Shown: piece by piece, positions 23,810 through 31,698 of the stretch
How positions within the stretch are numbered: the first letter of the stretch is position 1
Layout of the letters: every line of letters begins with the position of its first letter
Origin: an uncultured Clostridia bacterium
GTDB taxonomy: Bacteria > Bacillota > Clostridia > Christensenellales > Borkfalkiaceae
Assembly (NCBI GenBank): GCA_944328495.1
Contig: CALVHR010000019.1
Location: 1 to 37,546, forward strand
Length of the DNA stretch: 37,546 nucleotides
Direction: 5' to 3'
Program-made: the position numbers and the translations under genes
The notes under the pieces: model-generated
Database searches by the model: none
What the model saw: only the letters and a program-made list of their open reading frames with translations
Told to the model about the DNA's origin: nothing

Positions 23810-24622
23810 CTATTCCTTTTGCATAGCCTCCGAAGTTTTAGTTTCTTCCGATGCTTCTTCGGGCAATTTTTCGTAGCGATAATATTCGTATGTATTCAGT
23901 TTTGCGCGCTCACACATTGTCTGATATACGCGGCATCGCAAATCTTCCTGACTCTCTTTTTTGCCCAAATTTTCATCCGGATAAAACGGTCCGTCAATAT
24001 ATACGATTTCCCGCGGTTTGGAAGAAAATCTGCGCTTATGGAATGTCGTCGTCATGACAAACACAGGCACCCCGCAACGCACGGGATAGCGAAAAGATAC
24101 ATCCGTAAAGGGGCGAATTTTTGTATAATACGGCCAGATCACCCGTTCCGGAAAAACCACAACAGGATGTTTTTCCGCATGTTTTTCCACCGTGCGCATA
24201 AAAGCGACCATACCGTTCGACTCCGTAGGGATCGGAATTGTACCCAAGGCCATCATCAACCCTTCCAAGCCCGGAAAAGAAACATTATCGGGATGCACAA
24301 TGATATAAGACATATGCGGCAAAGGAGCCGCAGCGGCGCGGAAAGCGTCCGGAATTGCCTGCGTATGATTGGAGTAAATAAAACATCCGCCTTTATGCTT
24401 TTTCAAAATTTTTCGATTCACGAAACGGGAACGAAAGCCTACTCGCGTCCAGAATTTCGCGAACGGCATAACAATAAAACGTACAAATACCTGCCGCAAA
24501 AAGCGATCCCACAGACCTTTACGTTCGTAATCGAAATGCTTATCTATTTTCTTCGTTTTTACTCCCGAATGAAAAACCTCGTCGCTTTCATCCCGATAAA
24601 AGATGACCCGCTCTTTTTTCAT
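23810..24622 (-). CDS. PlsC-like 1-acyl-glycerol-3-phosphate acyltransferase family protein
   Basis: A 270-residue acyltransferase of the PlsC superfamily, which transfers acyl chains to lipid precursors at the membrane. The catalytic histidine motif is SNHTQAIPDAFR, with five residues between His and Asp instead of the usual four. VVVFPERVIWPYYTKIRPF takes the place of the FPEG block III motif. Both are features of a divergent Bacillota subgroup. A hydrophobic stretch (QVFVRFIVMPFAKFW) may associate with the membrane. The ATG at 24622 follows GGCGGTG; a TTG 15 bases upstream is less likely. It starts 16 bases after the flippase-like gene, so the two form a lipid-related operon. The exact substrate is unknown. 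Confidence 0.82.
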   Translation of the reverse strand: MKKERVIFYRDESDEVFHSGVKTKKIDKHFDYERKGLWDRFLRQVFVRFIVMPFAKFWTRVGFRSRFVNRKILKKHKGGCFIYSNHTQAIPDAFRAAAAPLPHMSYIIVHPDNVSFPGLEGLMMALGTIPIPTESNGMVAFMRTVEKHAEKHPVVVFPERVIWPYYTKIRPFTDVSFRYPVRCGVPVFVMTTTFHKRRFSSKPREIVYIDGPFYPDENLGKKESQEDLRCRVYQTMCERAKLNTYEYYRYEKLPEEASEETKTSEAMQKE

Positions 24623-24638
24623 ATTGCACCGCCGCAAA

Positions 24639-25976
24639 TTATTGCTTTTCCTGCGCTTTCATACGGCGCTTCCTCTCGCGCCGAAAATTGCCGACGAGAT
24701 CGTAGACGTTCATGCCGACACCTAAAAATACATAGATATAATACAACAAAAACCGCCAGACAATCACATACCAAAAGAGAACCGATTCTGCAACGACGGT
24801 AAAGGCGAGCATGAATACCGATTCCACCGCACCGGAATTACCGGGCGTGGGGATAAACGCTGCGGCATACGTTGCATACATAGAAAGTACCATCACCGAA
24901 AACAGAAGCGCTCCGCCTTCCAACCCCATCACTTCGGTACCGCACATAGCGACAAGTACAAAATACGGAATTATAAACTGAATAATTGGTTCAAACAGAC
25001 AAAGTACAAATAATAACAGGAACGTCAAAGGCTTTTTATATACAAATTGCGAAAACACGGCAAAATCATCCACCCACTGCCGAATTTTCGTTTCCAATTT
25101 GTCTGCGTTTTTAATGATTTTAATTTTATATAAAAGCCGTACAAACAAACTGATTACCCACGATACAGCGCGCGGACAAAACACGATAAAAGTAACGAAG
25201 ACGGGAATAAATGCATTGATCCCAAACCCGACCCATCCGCAAATGAGAATGGTGTTGCGCGTGATCTCATTTTCGATCATGCCCAATTTCCCGACACCAA
25301 GCCCCATCACAATCGCTGCCACGACGGTCACCGCAAGCATCTGAACTGCATATTTGACCATCGTAATGGACGTGCTTTTACTGCCCGACATTCCGTTTTT
25401 ATAGAAATAATAAATTTGCATGGGCTGGCCGCCCGTTGCAAACGGCGTGATCGCTTCGTAATATTTCCCGATCAGCGCCACTTTCATATCCTTTGCAATG
25501 CCGAGTTTATGCCCGTAGCTTTTGCCTAACAAGGTGTATTTTAGTGTATCTGCCGCATACATGATAATAAACAATCCGACAGCAATCAGCAGATACCACC
25601 AATTCATTCCATCCAGAAGATCGTAAAAAGTCGCACTGTCGCCCTGTTCCAGCGTATTGCTCAATTCAAACAGAAGATAGACCACGCAGCCTATGATCAG
25701 AAGCGAAACAATAAAACTGATCATGTTTCGGCGCCGTCTTTTTTTCAGATCGTCTTCGCTGTACGCCCCTTCTTTTTTCTCCTTATCGGAAAGTACAGCA
25801 TCTTCCTGCGCGGCAGTCAATTTTTCCCCTCCGACATCCGAAGTGTCTGAATTTTCCGTATGCAAAACCGCCCCTTCCGCAATCTTTTCGGAAGAGGTGA
25901 TTTCGCGAGACAGCTCCTGTCCGTCCGCCGATTTACTTTCTTGCGCACTTAAACGCAGAGGGTCTTTTTCTTGCAT
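24639..25976 (-). CDS. LPG_synthase_TM / UPF0104 family flippase-like membrane protein
   Basis: A 445-residue membrane protein. The first roughly 85 residues are acidic and probably disordered, ending in KKRRRR. About eight hydrophobic segments follow. Hallmarks are ITPFATGGQPMQIYYFYKNG (about 175-194) and FIPTPGNSGAVESVF, which match the flippase-like membrane domain of lysylphosphatidylglycerol synthases. The soluble aminoacyl transferase domain is absent, so by itself it does not make lysyl-PG. Proteins of this kind (YbhN, AglD-like) are thought to move or bind lipid intermediates. It is followed closely by a PlsC-like gene, supporting a lipid role. The long acidic N-terminal extension is unusual. 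Confidence 0.85.
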   Translation of the reverse strand: MQEKDPLRLSAQESKSADGQELSREITSSEKIAEGAVLHTENSDTSDVGGEKLTAAQEDAVLSDKEKKEGAYSEDDLKKRRRRNMISFIVSLLIIGCVVYLLFELSNTLEQGDSATFYDLLDGMNWWYLLIAVGLFIIMYAADTLKYTLLGKSYGHKLGIAKDMKVALIGKYYEAITPFATGGQPMQIYYFYKNGMSGSKSTSITMVKYAVQMLAVTVVAAIVMGLGVGKLGMIENEITRNTILICGWVGFGINAFIPVFVTFIVFCPRAVSWVISLFVRLLYKIKIIKNADKLETKIRQWVDDFAVFSQFVYKKPLTFLLLFVLCLFEPIIQFIIPYFVLVAMCGTEVMGLEGGALLFSVMVLSMYATYAAAFIPTPGNSGAVESVFMLAFTVVAESVLFWYVIVWRFLLYYIYVFLGVGMNVYDLVGNFRRERKRRMKAQEKQ

Positions 25977-26009
25977 TGTTCTATTCGTCCCGTATGGAAA
26001 TGCAATCTC

Positions 26010-26038
26010 ATTGTATCATATCGAACCGAATTTTGCCA
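26010..26038 (-). promoter_or_regulatory. Possible promoter of the flippase-acyltransferase operon
   Basis: On the minus strand TACAAT (26015-26010) is a good -10 box; the -35 at 17 bp (TGGCAA) is poor. The start codon lies 33 bases downstream of the -10. Confidence 0.4.
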
Positions 26039-26085
26039 TCGAAACGAAGTGTTTTTTGAAAAATTGTGTAACAAAAAATCAAATT

Positions 26086-27306
26086 TCACAAGAGTTTTCT
26101 TTTCATTCTGTAATTTTTACCATCGAGCGCTAATTTTTTTCCTTTTTTTTCTCTGGTAAAAGCCATCAGACATAAAAACAACGCCGCAAGTAAAGGCGCG
26201 GGAGCCATAAACAAAAAGGAAGTACGCATGGATGCCTCCCCTGCGACAGCGCCCGCAAGGGAAGGCAGGGCCGCGGCCGCAATATCCTGCGAGACAGCAA
26301 GCGAAGCGAGCATCCAGCCGCCCGCAAGCGGTAAAAAACCGCTTGCGGCTGTCATTGCGCCCGGCGAAAGCATCCCGACAAAAAAGCCGCACAAAACCGC
26401 ACATGCGAGCGCCGCGCCGTCGGAAGACAACAGCGCCGCAAGAGTATAAGCGGCAAACGCCGCAAGAGCCGCGCCGATCAAAGCGCGAAACGGAAAACGA
26501 TTCCGCTTTTGCAATACGAATACATACACCGCCCCGCCTGCGCCCAAACACAGCGCAAAGAGCGCGCACCCGATCGAGCCCGCCGATTCAAAACCGAACA
26601 CGCTTTCCGCAAAGACAGAGATCCACTGATTCATCACGACTTCCGAACCGTAGCCGAAAAATACCGCAAGAAGTGCGAACAAGTAAAAGGGGCGGAAAGA
26701 AGCGCGCACGCGTTCGCGGCATTCCCGCGCGGGCATTTCGGTATTTAAAAGCGACGCAAACACCCCCGCCGGCACGAGCGCGAGAACCAAGATCAGAAAA
26801 TTCCAGTTTTGCTCTCCGAACAGGGCAATATATCCCAAAAGCGCAAACGATAATGCGACCTGCGCCCAGGCATATACGGTATGCAGAAGACAGATGGAAA
26901 CGATCCCGCCCGAAGGAAGGCCGTCCGCGACATTGGACAAAACCACTTCCAGCATCCCGCCCGCAAAAGCGAAAATTGCCGTCGCGACAGCAATGCCGCC
27001 GTATTCTCCGCCCTGAAACAGATACGGCACGCACCCGTAAAACACCAATCCCGCACAACTGACAGCCGAAGCAATGAGCGCAAGCGTCCTGGCAGGAACG
27101 CGGTCGATCAAAAGCATGAGCGTAAGATCGGCACACATCTGCGCCAGAAAACCGACTGCCGTCAGAAGCCCCAATTGCACATATGTAAATCCGTAAAGGC
27201 GGGCAAAAGGCAAAAATAATAGCGCGGTCACGTTGATCACGATCGCCTGATTGACAACGCCCGCGCAACAAACGCGCCCGATGCGGCGCGCATTTCCTCC
27301 GTTCAT
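26086..27306 (-). CDS. Major facilitator superfamily transporter
   Basis: A 406-residue protein with about twelve hydrophobic segments and short loops. The N-terminal half carries the loop 2-3 type segment LTLMLLIDRVPARTLALI, in the position of the MFS motif A. The halves are separated by a hydrophilic stretch (NTEMPARECRERVRASFRPF). The C-terminus is basic (REKKGKKLALDGKNYRMKRK). The ATG at 27306 is preferred because GGAAG precedes it at normal spacing; a GTG six bases upstream is too close. The substrate cannot be told from sequence. It is monocistronic and divergent from the RNA methyltransferase gene. Confidence 0.85.
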   Translation of the reverse strand: MNGGNARRIGRVCCAGVVNQAIVINVTALLFLPFARLYGFTYVQLGLLTAVGFLAQMCADLTLMLLIDRVPARTLALIASAVSCAGLVFYGCVPYLFQGGEYGGIAVATAIFAFAGGMLEVVLSNVADGLPSGGIVSICLLHTVYAWAQVALSFALLGYIALFGEQNWNFLILVLALVPAGVFASLLNTEMPARECRERVRASFRPFYLFALLAVFFGYGSEVVMNQWISVFAESVFGFESAGSIGCALFALCLGAGGAVYVFVLQKRNRFPFRALIGAALAAFAAYTLAALLSSDGAALACAVLCGFFVGMLSPGAMTAASGFLPLAGGWMLASLAVSQDIAAAALPSLAGAVAGEASMRTSFLFMAPAPLLAALFLCLMAFTREKKGKKLALDGKNYRMKRKLL

Positions 27307-27380
27307 ACTCACTTCCGCCGTAAAACTGATTTGCTATCATTGTATGCGGAAAAATGCAGATGCGTTCACGCGCGGAATGC

Positions 27381-27409
27381 TTGACGAACGCAGAATTTTC
27401 TGCTACTAT
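27381..27409 (+). promoter_or_regulatory. Promoter abutting the TrmH-family start codon
   Basis: TTGACG (27381-27386) and TACTAT (27404-27409) are separated by 17 bp. The preferred start codon is only 6 bases past the -10, so the transcript would begin at or next to the ATG, making it leaderless. Confidence 0.5.
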
Positions 27410-27415
27410 TGCGGT

Positions 27416-28279
27416 ATGGAATACGATCTTTCATCCGTTTTGGAAAAATATAATTTTCAGGCGATCGGAGAGCAAAATCCCAAGATCAAACAGATCAAGG
27501 GCGTCATCTCCAACACCAAGCCCAATCCGCACAAACTGTTTGTCGCGGAAGGGATCTGGCTGCTTTCGCTGTGTGAAAAATTCCACACCCCCATCGACAG
27601 CGTCATCCTCTGCCCCGAACACATCCGCACGCCTGAGGCAATCGCTCTGTGCGGCAAAATTGCCGCGCGCGCAGGCGAATGTTATACTGTTTCGGCTAAG
27701 ACCTTCGAAAAAATTTCCGAGCGCGACCGTCCCGACGGGCTGATGGCGCTTGCAAAGCTGCCGCAAAACGATCTTTCTTCCTTTCATCCCGCACAGGATG
27801 CCGTCATCCTCGTACTCGACGGTGTGGAAATTCCCGGAAACGTCGGAACAATGATGCGCATGGCGGACGGTGCGGGCGTGGACGCCGTCTTTTTATGCAA
27901 CCGCAAAGCGCGGCTTACGCATCCCAAACTGATCAAAGGAAGCCAGGGGGCCGTACTCTCCGTGCCCTTTTTCGATTTTGAAAGCGTCGCCTCCTGCCGC
28001 AACTGGCTGGCAAGCAACGGCTTTACCGTATACCTAGCGGACACCCGCGCAAAGCTGTACTATTATGACGAACCGTTCGGAAAGAAAACGGCGCTCGTGA
28101 TGGGAAGCGAGCGCTACGGCATTTCGCGCGAATGGTACGACGGCAATTATCAGATGATCGCCATTCCGATGGAAGGGAGCTGCGACTCTTTGAACGTCGG
28201 CGTCGCTGCGACCGTACTCGCCTACGAAGCGGTCAAAAAGAATAAATTCCTGCCGCAAAGACGCACCCCCGCGCAATGA
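27416..28279 (+). CDS. TrmH/SpoU family RNA 2'-O-methyltransferase
   Basis: A 287-residue SPOUT-class methyltransferase that would methylate a ribose 2'-OH in rRNA or tRNA using S-adenosylmethionine. The N-terminal part (about 20-100, KIKQIKGVISNTKPNPHKLF and FVAEGIWLLS) is the SpoU substrate-binding domain. The catalytic domain shows motif 1 (GVEIPGNVGTMMRMADGAG), motif 2 (ALVMGSERYGIS) and motif 3 (IPMEGSCDSLNVGVAATVLA). The ATG at 27416 fits family length. No Shine-Dalgarno precedes it, and a promoter sits immediately upstream. In-frame starts at 27344 or 27377 remain possible. It is followed by a strong terminator. Confidence 0.88.
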   Translation: MEYDLSSVLEKYNFQAIGEQNPKIKQIKGVISNTKPNPHKLFVAEGIWLLSLCEKFHTPIDSVILCPEHIRTPEAIALCGKIAARAGECYTVSAKTFEKISERDRPDGLMALAKLPQNDLSSFHPAQDAVILVLDGVEIPGNVGTMMRMADGAGVDAVFLCNRKARLTHPKLIKGSQGAVLSVPFFDFESVASCRNWLASNGFTVYLADTRAKLYYYDEPFGKKTALVMGSERYGISREWYDGNYQMIAIPMEGSCDSLNVGVAATVLAYEAVKKNKFLPQRRTPAQ

Positions 28280-28291
28280 TGCGACAGGCAA

Positions 28292-28334
28292 AAAGCGCCG
28301 CGCGCCCGAAAGCATTTCGGGCGCGCGGCGCTTT
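28292..28334. terminator. Bidirectional intrinsic terminator with perfect 20-bp stem
   Basis: Arms 28292-28311 and 28315-28334 are perfectly complementary around a 3-base loop. ATTTTA follows on the plus strand and TTTTTGCC on the minus strand. It separates the converging TrmH-family and TtcA-like genes. Confidence 0.9.
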
Positions 28335-28337
28335 ATT

Positions 28338-29168
28338 TTACTCACTTTTTTCTCTGTATCGGGATAAAAAATCATATCGCTTTCCGCGGGTATCGTACTC
28401 GATGAGCGTGTCGACATGCACGTTGTACGCACTGCGGAAAATATTGATATCCACATTGGGATTGTTCTTTTTCAGCTCTGCGATCAGGCGCTTGACTTCC
28501 AAGCGTTTGGAATCTTCTTCGCGGACGGCGCAATTTTCCGTAAATTTACAGGCACAGCGCAAAAAACGCAACCCGTTATGCTCTTTCCAGCGCACGATGT
28601 CCTGTTCGTGCACATAATAGAGCGGACGGATCAGCTGCATGCCCTTGTGATTGGTACTCCAAAGTTTCGGGGGCATGCTCTGCATCTGCGCGCCGTACAG
28701 CATTCCCATCAGGATCGTTTCGATGACATCGTCAAAATGATGCCCGAGCGCGATCTTATTGCAGCCCAGCCTATTTGCTTCCTCGTACAGATACCCCCGC
28801 CGCATCCGCGCGCAGAGATAGCAGGGACTCTTTTCGATCCCGACCACGGCGTCAAAAATCTGCGTTTCAAAAATATGCACGGGGATGCCCATATGCGCCG
28901 CATTGCTCTCGATGAGCGCGCGGTTTTCGGGCGCGTACCCCGGGTCCATCACGAGAAACCGAAGCCCGAATTTTTTCTCGCCGTGCCTTTGCAGTTCCTG
29001 CATGCATTTGGCAAGGAGCATGGAATCCTTGCCGCCCGAAATGCACACCGCGATCTCATCTCCCTCTTCCACGAGAGCATATTCCTTTACCGCCTTGACA
29101 AAACGGCTCCAAATCCCCTTGCGATAGGTCGTGATAATGCTGCGCTCGATCTCAAGACAGGAATTCAT
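28338..29168 (-). CDS. TtcA-family PP-loop tRNA thiolation protein
   Basis: A 276-residue ATP pyrophosphatase of the PP-loop family. The ATP-binding motif is SGGKDS (44-49), and LGHHFDDVIETILM is the matching family segment. Cys116 and Cys119 (CYLC) and a C-terminal cluster of cysteines (Cys205, Cys207, Cys213) fit the [4Fe-4S]-type TtcA group, which thiolates cytidine 32 of tRNA. The basic C-terminal part could bind tRNA. The ATG overlaps the stop of the kinase-like gene in an ATGA arrangement, so the two are translationally coupled. The exact tRNA target is not shown by the sequence, and a related thiolase activity is possible. Confidence 0.85.
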   Translation of the reverse strand: MNSCLEIERSIITTYRKGIWSRFVKAVKEYALVEEGDEIAVCISGGKDSMLLAKCMQELQRHGEKKFGLRFLVMDPGYAPENRALIESNAAHMGIPVHIFETQIFDAVVGIEKSPCYLCARMRRGYLYEEANRLGCNKIALGHHFDDVIETILMGMLYGAQMQSMPPKLWSTNHKGMQLIRPLYYVHEQDIVRWKEHNGLRFLRCACKFTENCAVREEDSKRLEVKRLIAELKKNNPNVDINIFRSAYNVHVDTLIEYDTRGKRYDFLSRYREKSE

Positions 29169-29983
29169 TGCAGGCCTTCGGGCAATTTTGCGATGCGAAT
29201 GCCCGTCTCCTTTTCCCACTCTTTTACCCCTTCGCGCGTACACTCCGTATTTGCGCCCTCCGCCGCGCGCACACACGCAATGAGCGTATCTCCCGCACGG
29301 ATGCCCTCGGCCACGGCATTCTCCCCGCGCACGATATAATAAAAACCGTCACGCTCCGAAAACGCGGGTTCGCCCCCTTTCTCCCCGCCGGGAAGAAGTC
29401 GGGCCGCGCTCAACTCGTAGCGCGGATAACTCTCCCCTGCGCAGTACTTTTCAAAGTGCGCAAGGATATGCTCCGCGACTGTTTCGGGCGAAACGTAAGA
29501 CGTATCGATGACATAATCGTAATTTTCAAGGTCCTTGATATTCACGCCGTACAGGTGCGTATAGCGGATCATTTCGCTTTTGCGGCGATCGGTGACCGAA
29601 CGTACCGCCTCTTCCACCGAAGAGAAGGGCTCACTCTCCCTGCCCGCGTTCATGATGCGCTCCGCCGAAATATACGGGTCTGCCGCCATATACACCGAAA
29701 AGGACGACGGCACAAAATGCCATGCCATGCGCGAATCGATGATCAGCTTTTTATCCTCGTGTTCGAGCGCGCGCAGACCGTCGTCGATCATCCCGTCGAT
29801 CTCGGGGTGCGTCTCCATATATTGATTGAGTTGCAATGTGGTCATGCCCATTTTCAACGCGATTGCGCGCTGAATGGTGCCCGTAGAATAAACCTCGGCG
29901 CCCAGTTTTTCCGCCAATATCTTTCCGACTGTCGATTTTCCGCTGCCAAGATCGCCCGCCAGCGAGATTTTAATGCCTTTCAT
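29165..29983 (-). CDS. Cytidylate-kinase-like P-loop kinase with extra C-terminal domain
   Basis: A 272-residue protein. Residues about 1-185 are a P-loop nucleoside-monophosphate kinase fold of the cytidylate kinase-like family: Walker A GDLGSGKST (10-18), a GTIQRAIA segment, LIIDSRMAWHFVP and the lid-like RRKSEMIRYTHLYG. Residues about 190-272 form an additional domain (YPRYELSAARLLP, FYYIVRGENAVAEGIRAGDT) that ordinary CMP kinases lack and that I do not recognise. The ATG at 29983 follows AAGGA at 8-9 bases. A good promoter lies upstream. Coupling to the TtcA-like gene suggests a link to cytidine or tRNA metabolism, which is inference. Confidence 0.8.
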   Translation of the reverse strand: MKGIKISLAGDLGSGKSTVGKILAEKLGAEVYSTGTIQRAIALKMGMTTLQLNQYMETHPEIDGMIDDGLRALEHEDKKLIIDSRMAWHFVPSSFSVYMAADPYISAERIMNAGRESEPFSSVEEAVRSVTDRRKSEMIRYTHLYGVNIKDLENYDYVIDTSYVSPETVAEHILAHFEKYCAGESYPRYELSAARLLPGGEKGGEPAFSERDGFYYIVRGENAVAEGIRAGDTLIACVRAAEGANTECTREGVKEWEKETGIRIAKLPEGLQ

Positions 29984-30014
29984 TTGTGTCATCCTTTTAA
30001 AAAAATATGCGATT

Positions 30015-30043
30015 ATTTTACCATAATCCGGCCTGCTTGTAAA
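30015..30043 (-). promoter_or_regulatory. SigA-type promoter of the kinase-TtcA operon
   Basis: On the minus strand TTTACA (30043-30038) and TAAAAT (30020-30015) are separated by 17 bp. The start codon is 32 bases downstream of the -10. Confidence 0.75.
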
Positions 30044-30077
30044 CGGATTCCCCGCACTTTTTGCACAATTCTCGCTT

Positions 30078-30356
30078 TTAGAGCAAACCATACAGCGGAA
30101 TACAAAGCACCGCTATCTGCCACAACAATCCGACAAAATTGACCGCCCAAAAATACCAATGCCGCGTCTTGTGGCGAAAAAAAATCATGCCGAGAAGGCC
30201 TCCGACAGCACCGCCGAAAAAGGATACTCCGAGCAAAACTTTTTCGGGAATGCGCCAGGCGCCGCGCTTGGCGCGCGCTTTATCGGCGCCATATAAAATC
30301 AGTCCGATCAAGGACATGACCGCGGCATATATACAAAAGATCGTCCAAACAAACAT
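30078..30356 (-). CDS. DUF1294 family membrane protein
   Basis: A 92-residue integral membrane protein with about three hydrophobic segments. It carries the DUF1294 pattern: YGADKARAKRGAWRIPEKVL followed by GGAVGGLLGMIFFRHKTRH and a C-terminal hydrophobic helix. GAGGGATA precedes the ATG. It lies 30 bases after the cyclase-family gene, so the two are probably co-transcribed. The family has no established function. Confidence 0.88.
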   Translation of the reverse strand: MFVWTIFCIYAAVMSLIGLILYGADKARAKRGAWRIPEKVLLGVSFFGGAVGGLLGMIFFRHKTRHWYFWAVNFVGLLWQIAVLCIPLYGLL

Positions 30357-30386
30357 AACGTATCCCTCATTATCATTAATCTTGCA

Positions 30387-30935
30387 TCAATCGCAAATTT
30401 TGCGAAGTACTGCACGGACAGGCGCTCCGTCACACCCGCCCAGTTTCAACGGAAAAGCAAACAGTTCGTACGCGCCGTCTTCCACATCCTGCAAAACCAA
30501 ACCTTCCAGCAAAATCACATCCGCCGAAAGGAGGGATTTGTGTACGGTCGCATCCCCCACCGACTGCGCCTGTATTCCCAACAACAGCAATTTTTTGCGC
30601 AAGATGTTCGCCGCCTCTGCCGAGACGGAACAGTCGCCGCGCAAAAGCAGGCGCTTTGCAGTGACTTTTTCCGCATCTTCGGCGGTCAAAACTTTCGAAA
30701 ACGTGCGCACTTCACAAGTTCCCGCGCAACGCGAAAGATCGAGCCTGTCCACCGTCCTCCCGCCGGAAAGAAAATGTGCGGGCGCATCGATATGCGTGCC
30801 GTTGTGCGCGCACATCGTGATGTCGGTGACCATGCACCCGTCCTTTTCCACTGTCGAAACACGGCGAAATTCAGGCGGCGTATCCCCCGGATACACTTCC
30901 GACGAAAACAATTCCTGTGTAATATCGATCCACAT
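30387..30935 (-). CDS. Cyclase family protein (kynurenine formamidase-like metal hydrolase)
   Basis: A 182-residue protein with the metal-binding signature HNGTHIDAPAHF (His44, His48, Asp50, His54), diagnostic of the cyclase/formamidase family. The N-terminal MWIDITQELFSSEVYPGDTP is also typical. At 182 residues it is somewhat shorter than the usual 205-220. The family includes kynurenine formamidase and isatin hydrolase. No tryptophan-degradation genes are seen nearby, so the substrate is open. GAGGAAG precedes the ATG, and a near-consensus promoter lies 40 bases upstream. DUF1294 follows on the same transcript. Confidence 0.85.
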   Translation of the reverse strand: MWIDITQELFSSEVYPGDTPPEFRRVSTVEKDGCMVTDITMCAHNGTHIDAPAHFLSGGRTVDRLDLSRCAGTCEVRTFSKVLTAEDAEKVTAKRLLLRGDCSVSAEAANILRKKLLLLGIQAQSVGDATVHKSLLSADVILLEGLVLQDVEDGAYELFAFPLKLGGCDGAPVRAVLRKICD

Positions 30936-30974
30936 ACTTCCTCTGCCGCACCCGCAAATCGGGCATTTTTTTTA

Positions 30975-31003
30975 ATTATAACAAACGCAGATCAGATTTT
31001 CAA
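30975..31003 (-). promoter_or_regulatory. SigA-type promoter of the cyclase-DUF1294 unit
   Basis: On the minus strand TTGAAA (31003-30998) and a consensus TATAAT (30980-30975) are separated by 17 bp. Confidence 0.8.
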
Positions 31004-31016
31004 CTGTTTGAAAGAC

Positions 31017-31041
31017 AAAAGCCGCGCCATGCCGACGCGGC
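31017..31041. terminator. Intrinsic terminator of the CvpA-like gene
   Basis: GCCGCGTC (31041-31034) pairs with 31028-31021 around a 5-base loop and is followed on the minus strand by TTTTGTCTTT. It lies 29 bases after the CvpA-like stop and just before the cyclase promoter. Confidence 0.75.
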
Positions 31042-31070
31042 AAAATTCAATTGACTGCGACAAAAAATGC

Positions 31071-31601
31071 TTAAACAAACTTCACGGGATTATTTTCATA
31101 CAAAAGTCCAAGGAAAGATCCTTCCATCTTCGAGGCGAGATCCTGTACGAAAGAAGTATCGCCGAATATGCGCAGCACTGCAAACACCAAAAGCACAAAC
31201 AACAGCGTTCCGCCCACAGCCAACACTGCGCCGAGCACGCGGTTCAAGATGCGCACCGGCAGTATGGGCGCCGCAAATGCCGTGCCGATCAGGCGCACCA
31301 CGAGGATGCGCAGCAATGTCATCACAAAGAACAAAAGAATATAATAAATGACTGTCACAAGACGGATTGTCGCCAAAAAGCCCCATACGTCCCCGAGTTT
31401 TCCGTTCAACCCCGCGATCCAGTCGGCAACGGCGGGAATGCCCGCGATCATGCCGCCGAATGTGACGCACAAAAATACCGAGATGATGATCCCGAAAATC
31501 CCTTTCGTAAAAATGCGAAGCGTTCTGCCAAAGCCCAGGGCCGTGCCGAACACTGCTAAAAGAATGGCAACCAAAAGAGTCACAGAATCGAGTGTGGTCA
31601 T
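31071..31601 (-). CDS. CvpA-like membrane protein
   Basis: A 176-residue protein with about four hydrophobic helices (roughly 5-22, 30-55, 77-100 and 118-150), ending in a short hydrophilic tail. Length and layout resemble the CvpA/colicin V production family, found near cell-envelope genes in many Bacillota. No single diagnostic motif is visible, so the family call is moderate. The ATG at 31601 is chosen for its GGAGGG site; codons upstream run into the preceding terminator. The Shine-Dalgarno begins directly after the U-tract of that terminator. Confidence 0.6.
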   Translation of the reverse strand: MTTLDSVTLLVAILLAVFGTALGFGRTLRIFTKGIFGIIISVFLCVTFGGMIAGIPAVADWIAGLNGKLGDVWGFLATIRLVTVIYYILLFFVMTLLRILVVRLIGTAFAAPILPVRILNRVLGAVLAVGGTLLFVLLVFAVLRIFGDTSFVQDLASKMEGSFLGLLYENNPVKFV

Positions 31602-31611
31602 GTACCCTCCG

Positions 31612-31647
31612 AAAAAAAGATTGCCGCGGGCGCGCGTCGCCTGCGGC
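31612..31647 (-). terminator. Terminator or attenuator directly before the CvpA-like gene
   Basis: GCCGCAGGCG (31647-31638) pairs, with one mismatch, with 31632-31623 around a 5-base loop. AATCTTTTTTT follows on the minus strand. The U-tract is two bases from the GGAGGG Shine-Dalgarno of the next gene, so the element may end the DUF1846 transcript or control read-through into the CvpA-like gene. Confidence 0.65.
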
Positions 31648-31698
31648 ACTGTTTCAAATTATTGACGCCTGAAACGCATCCGATACCCGTGCGGCCTC

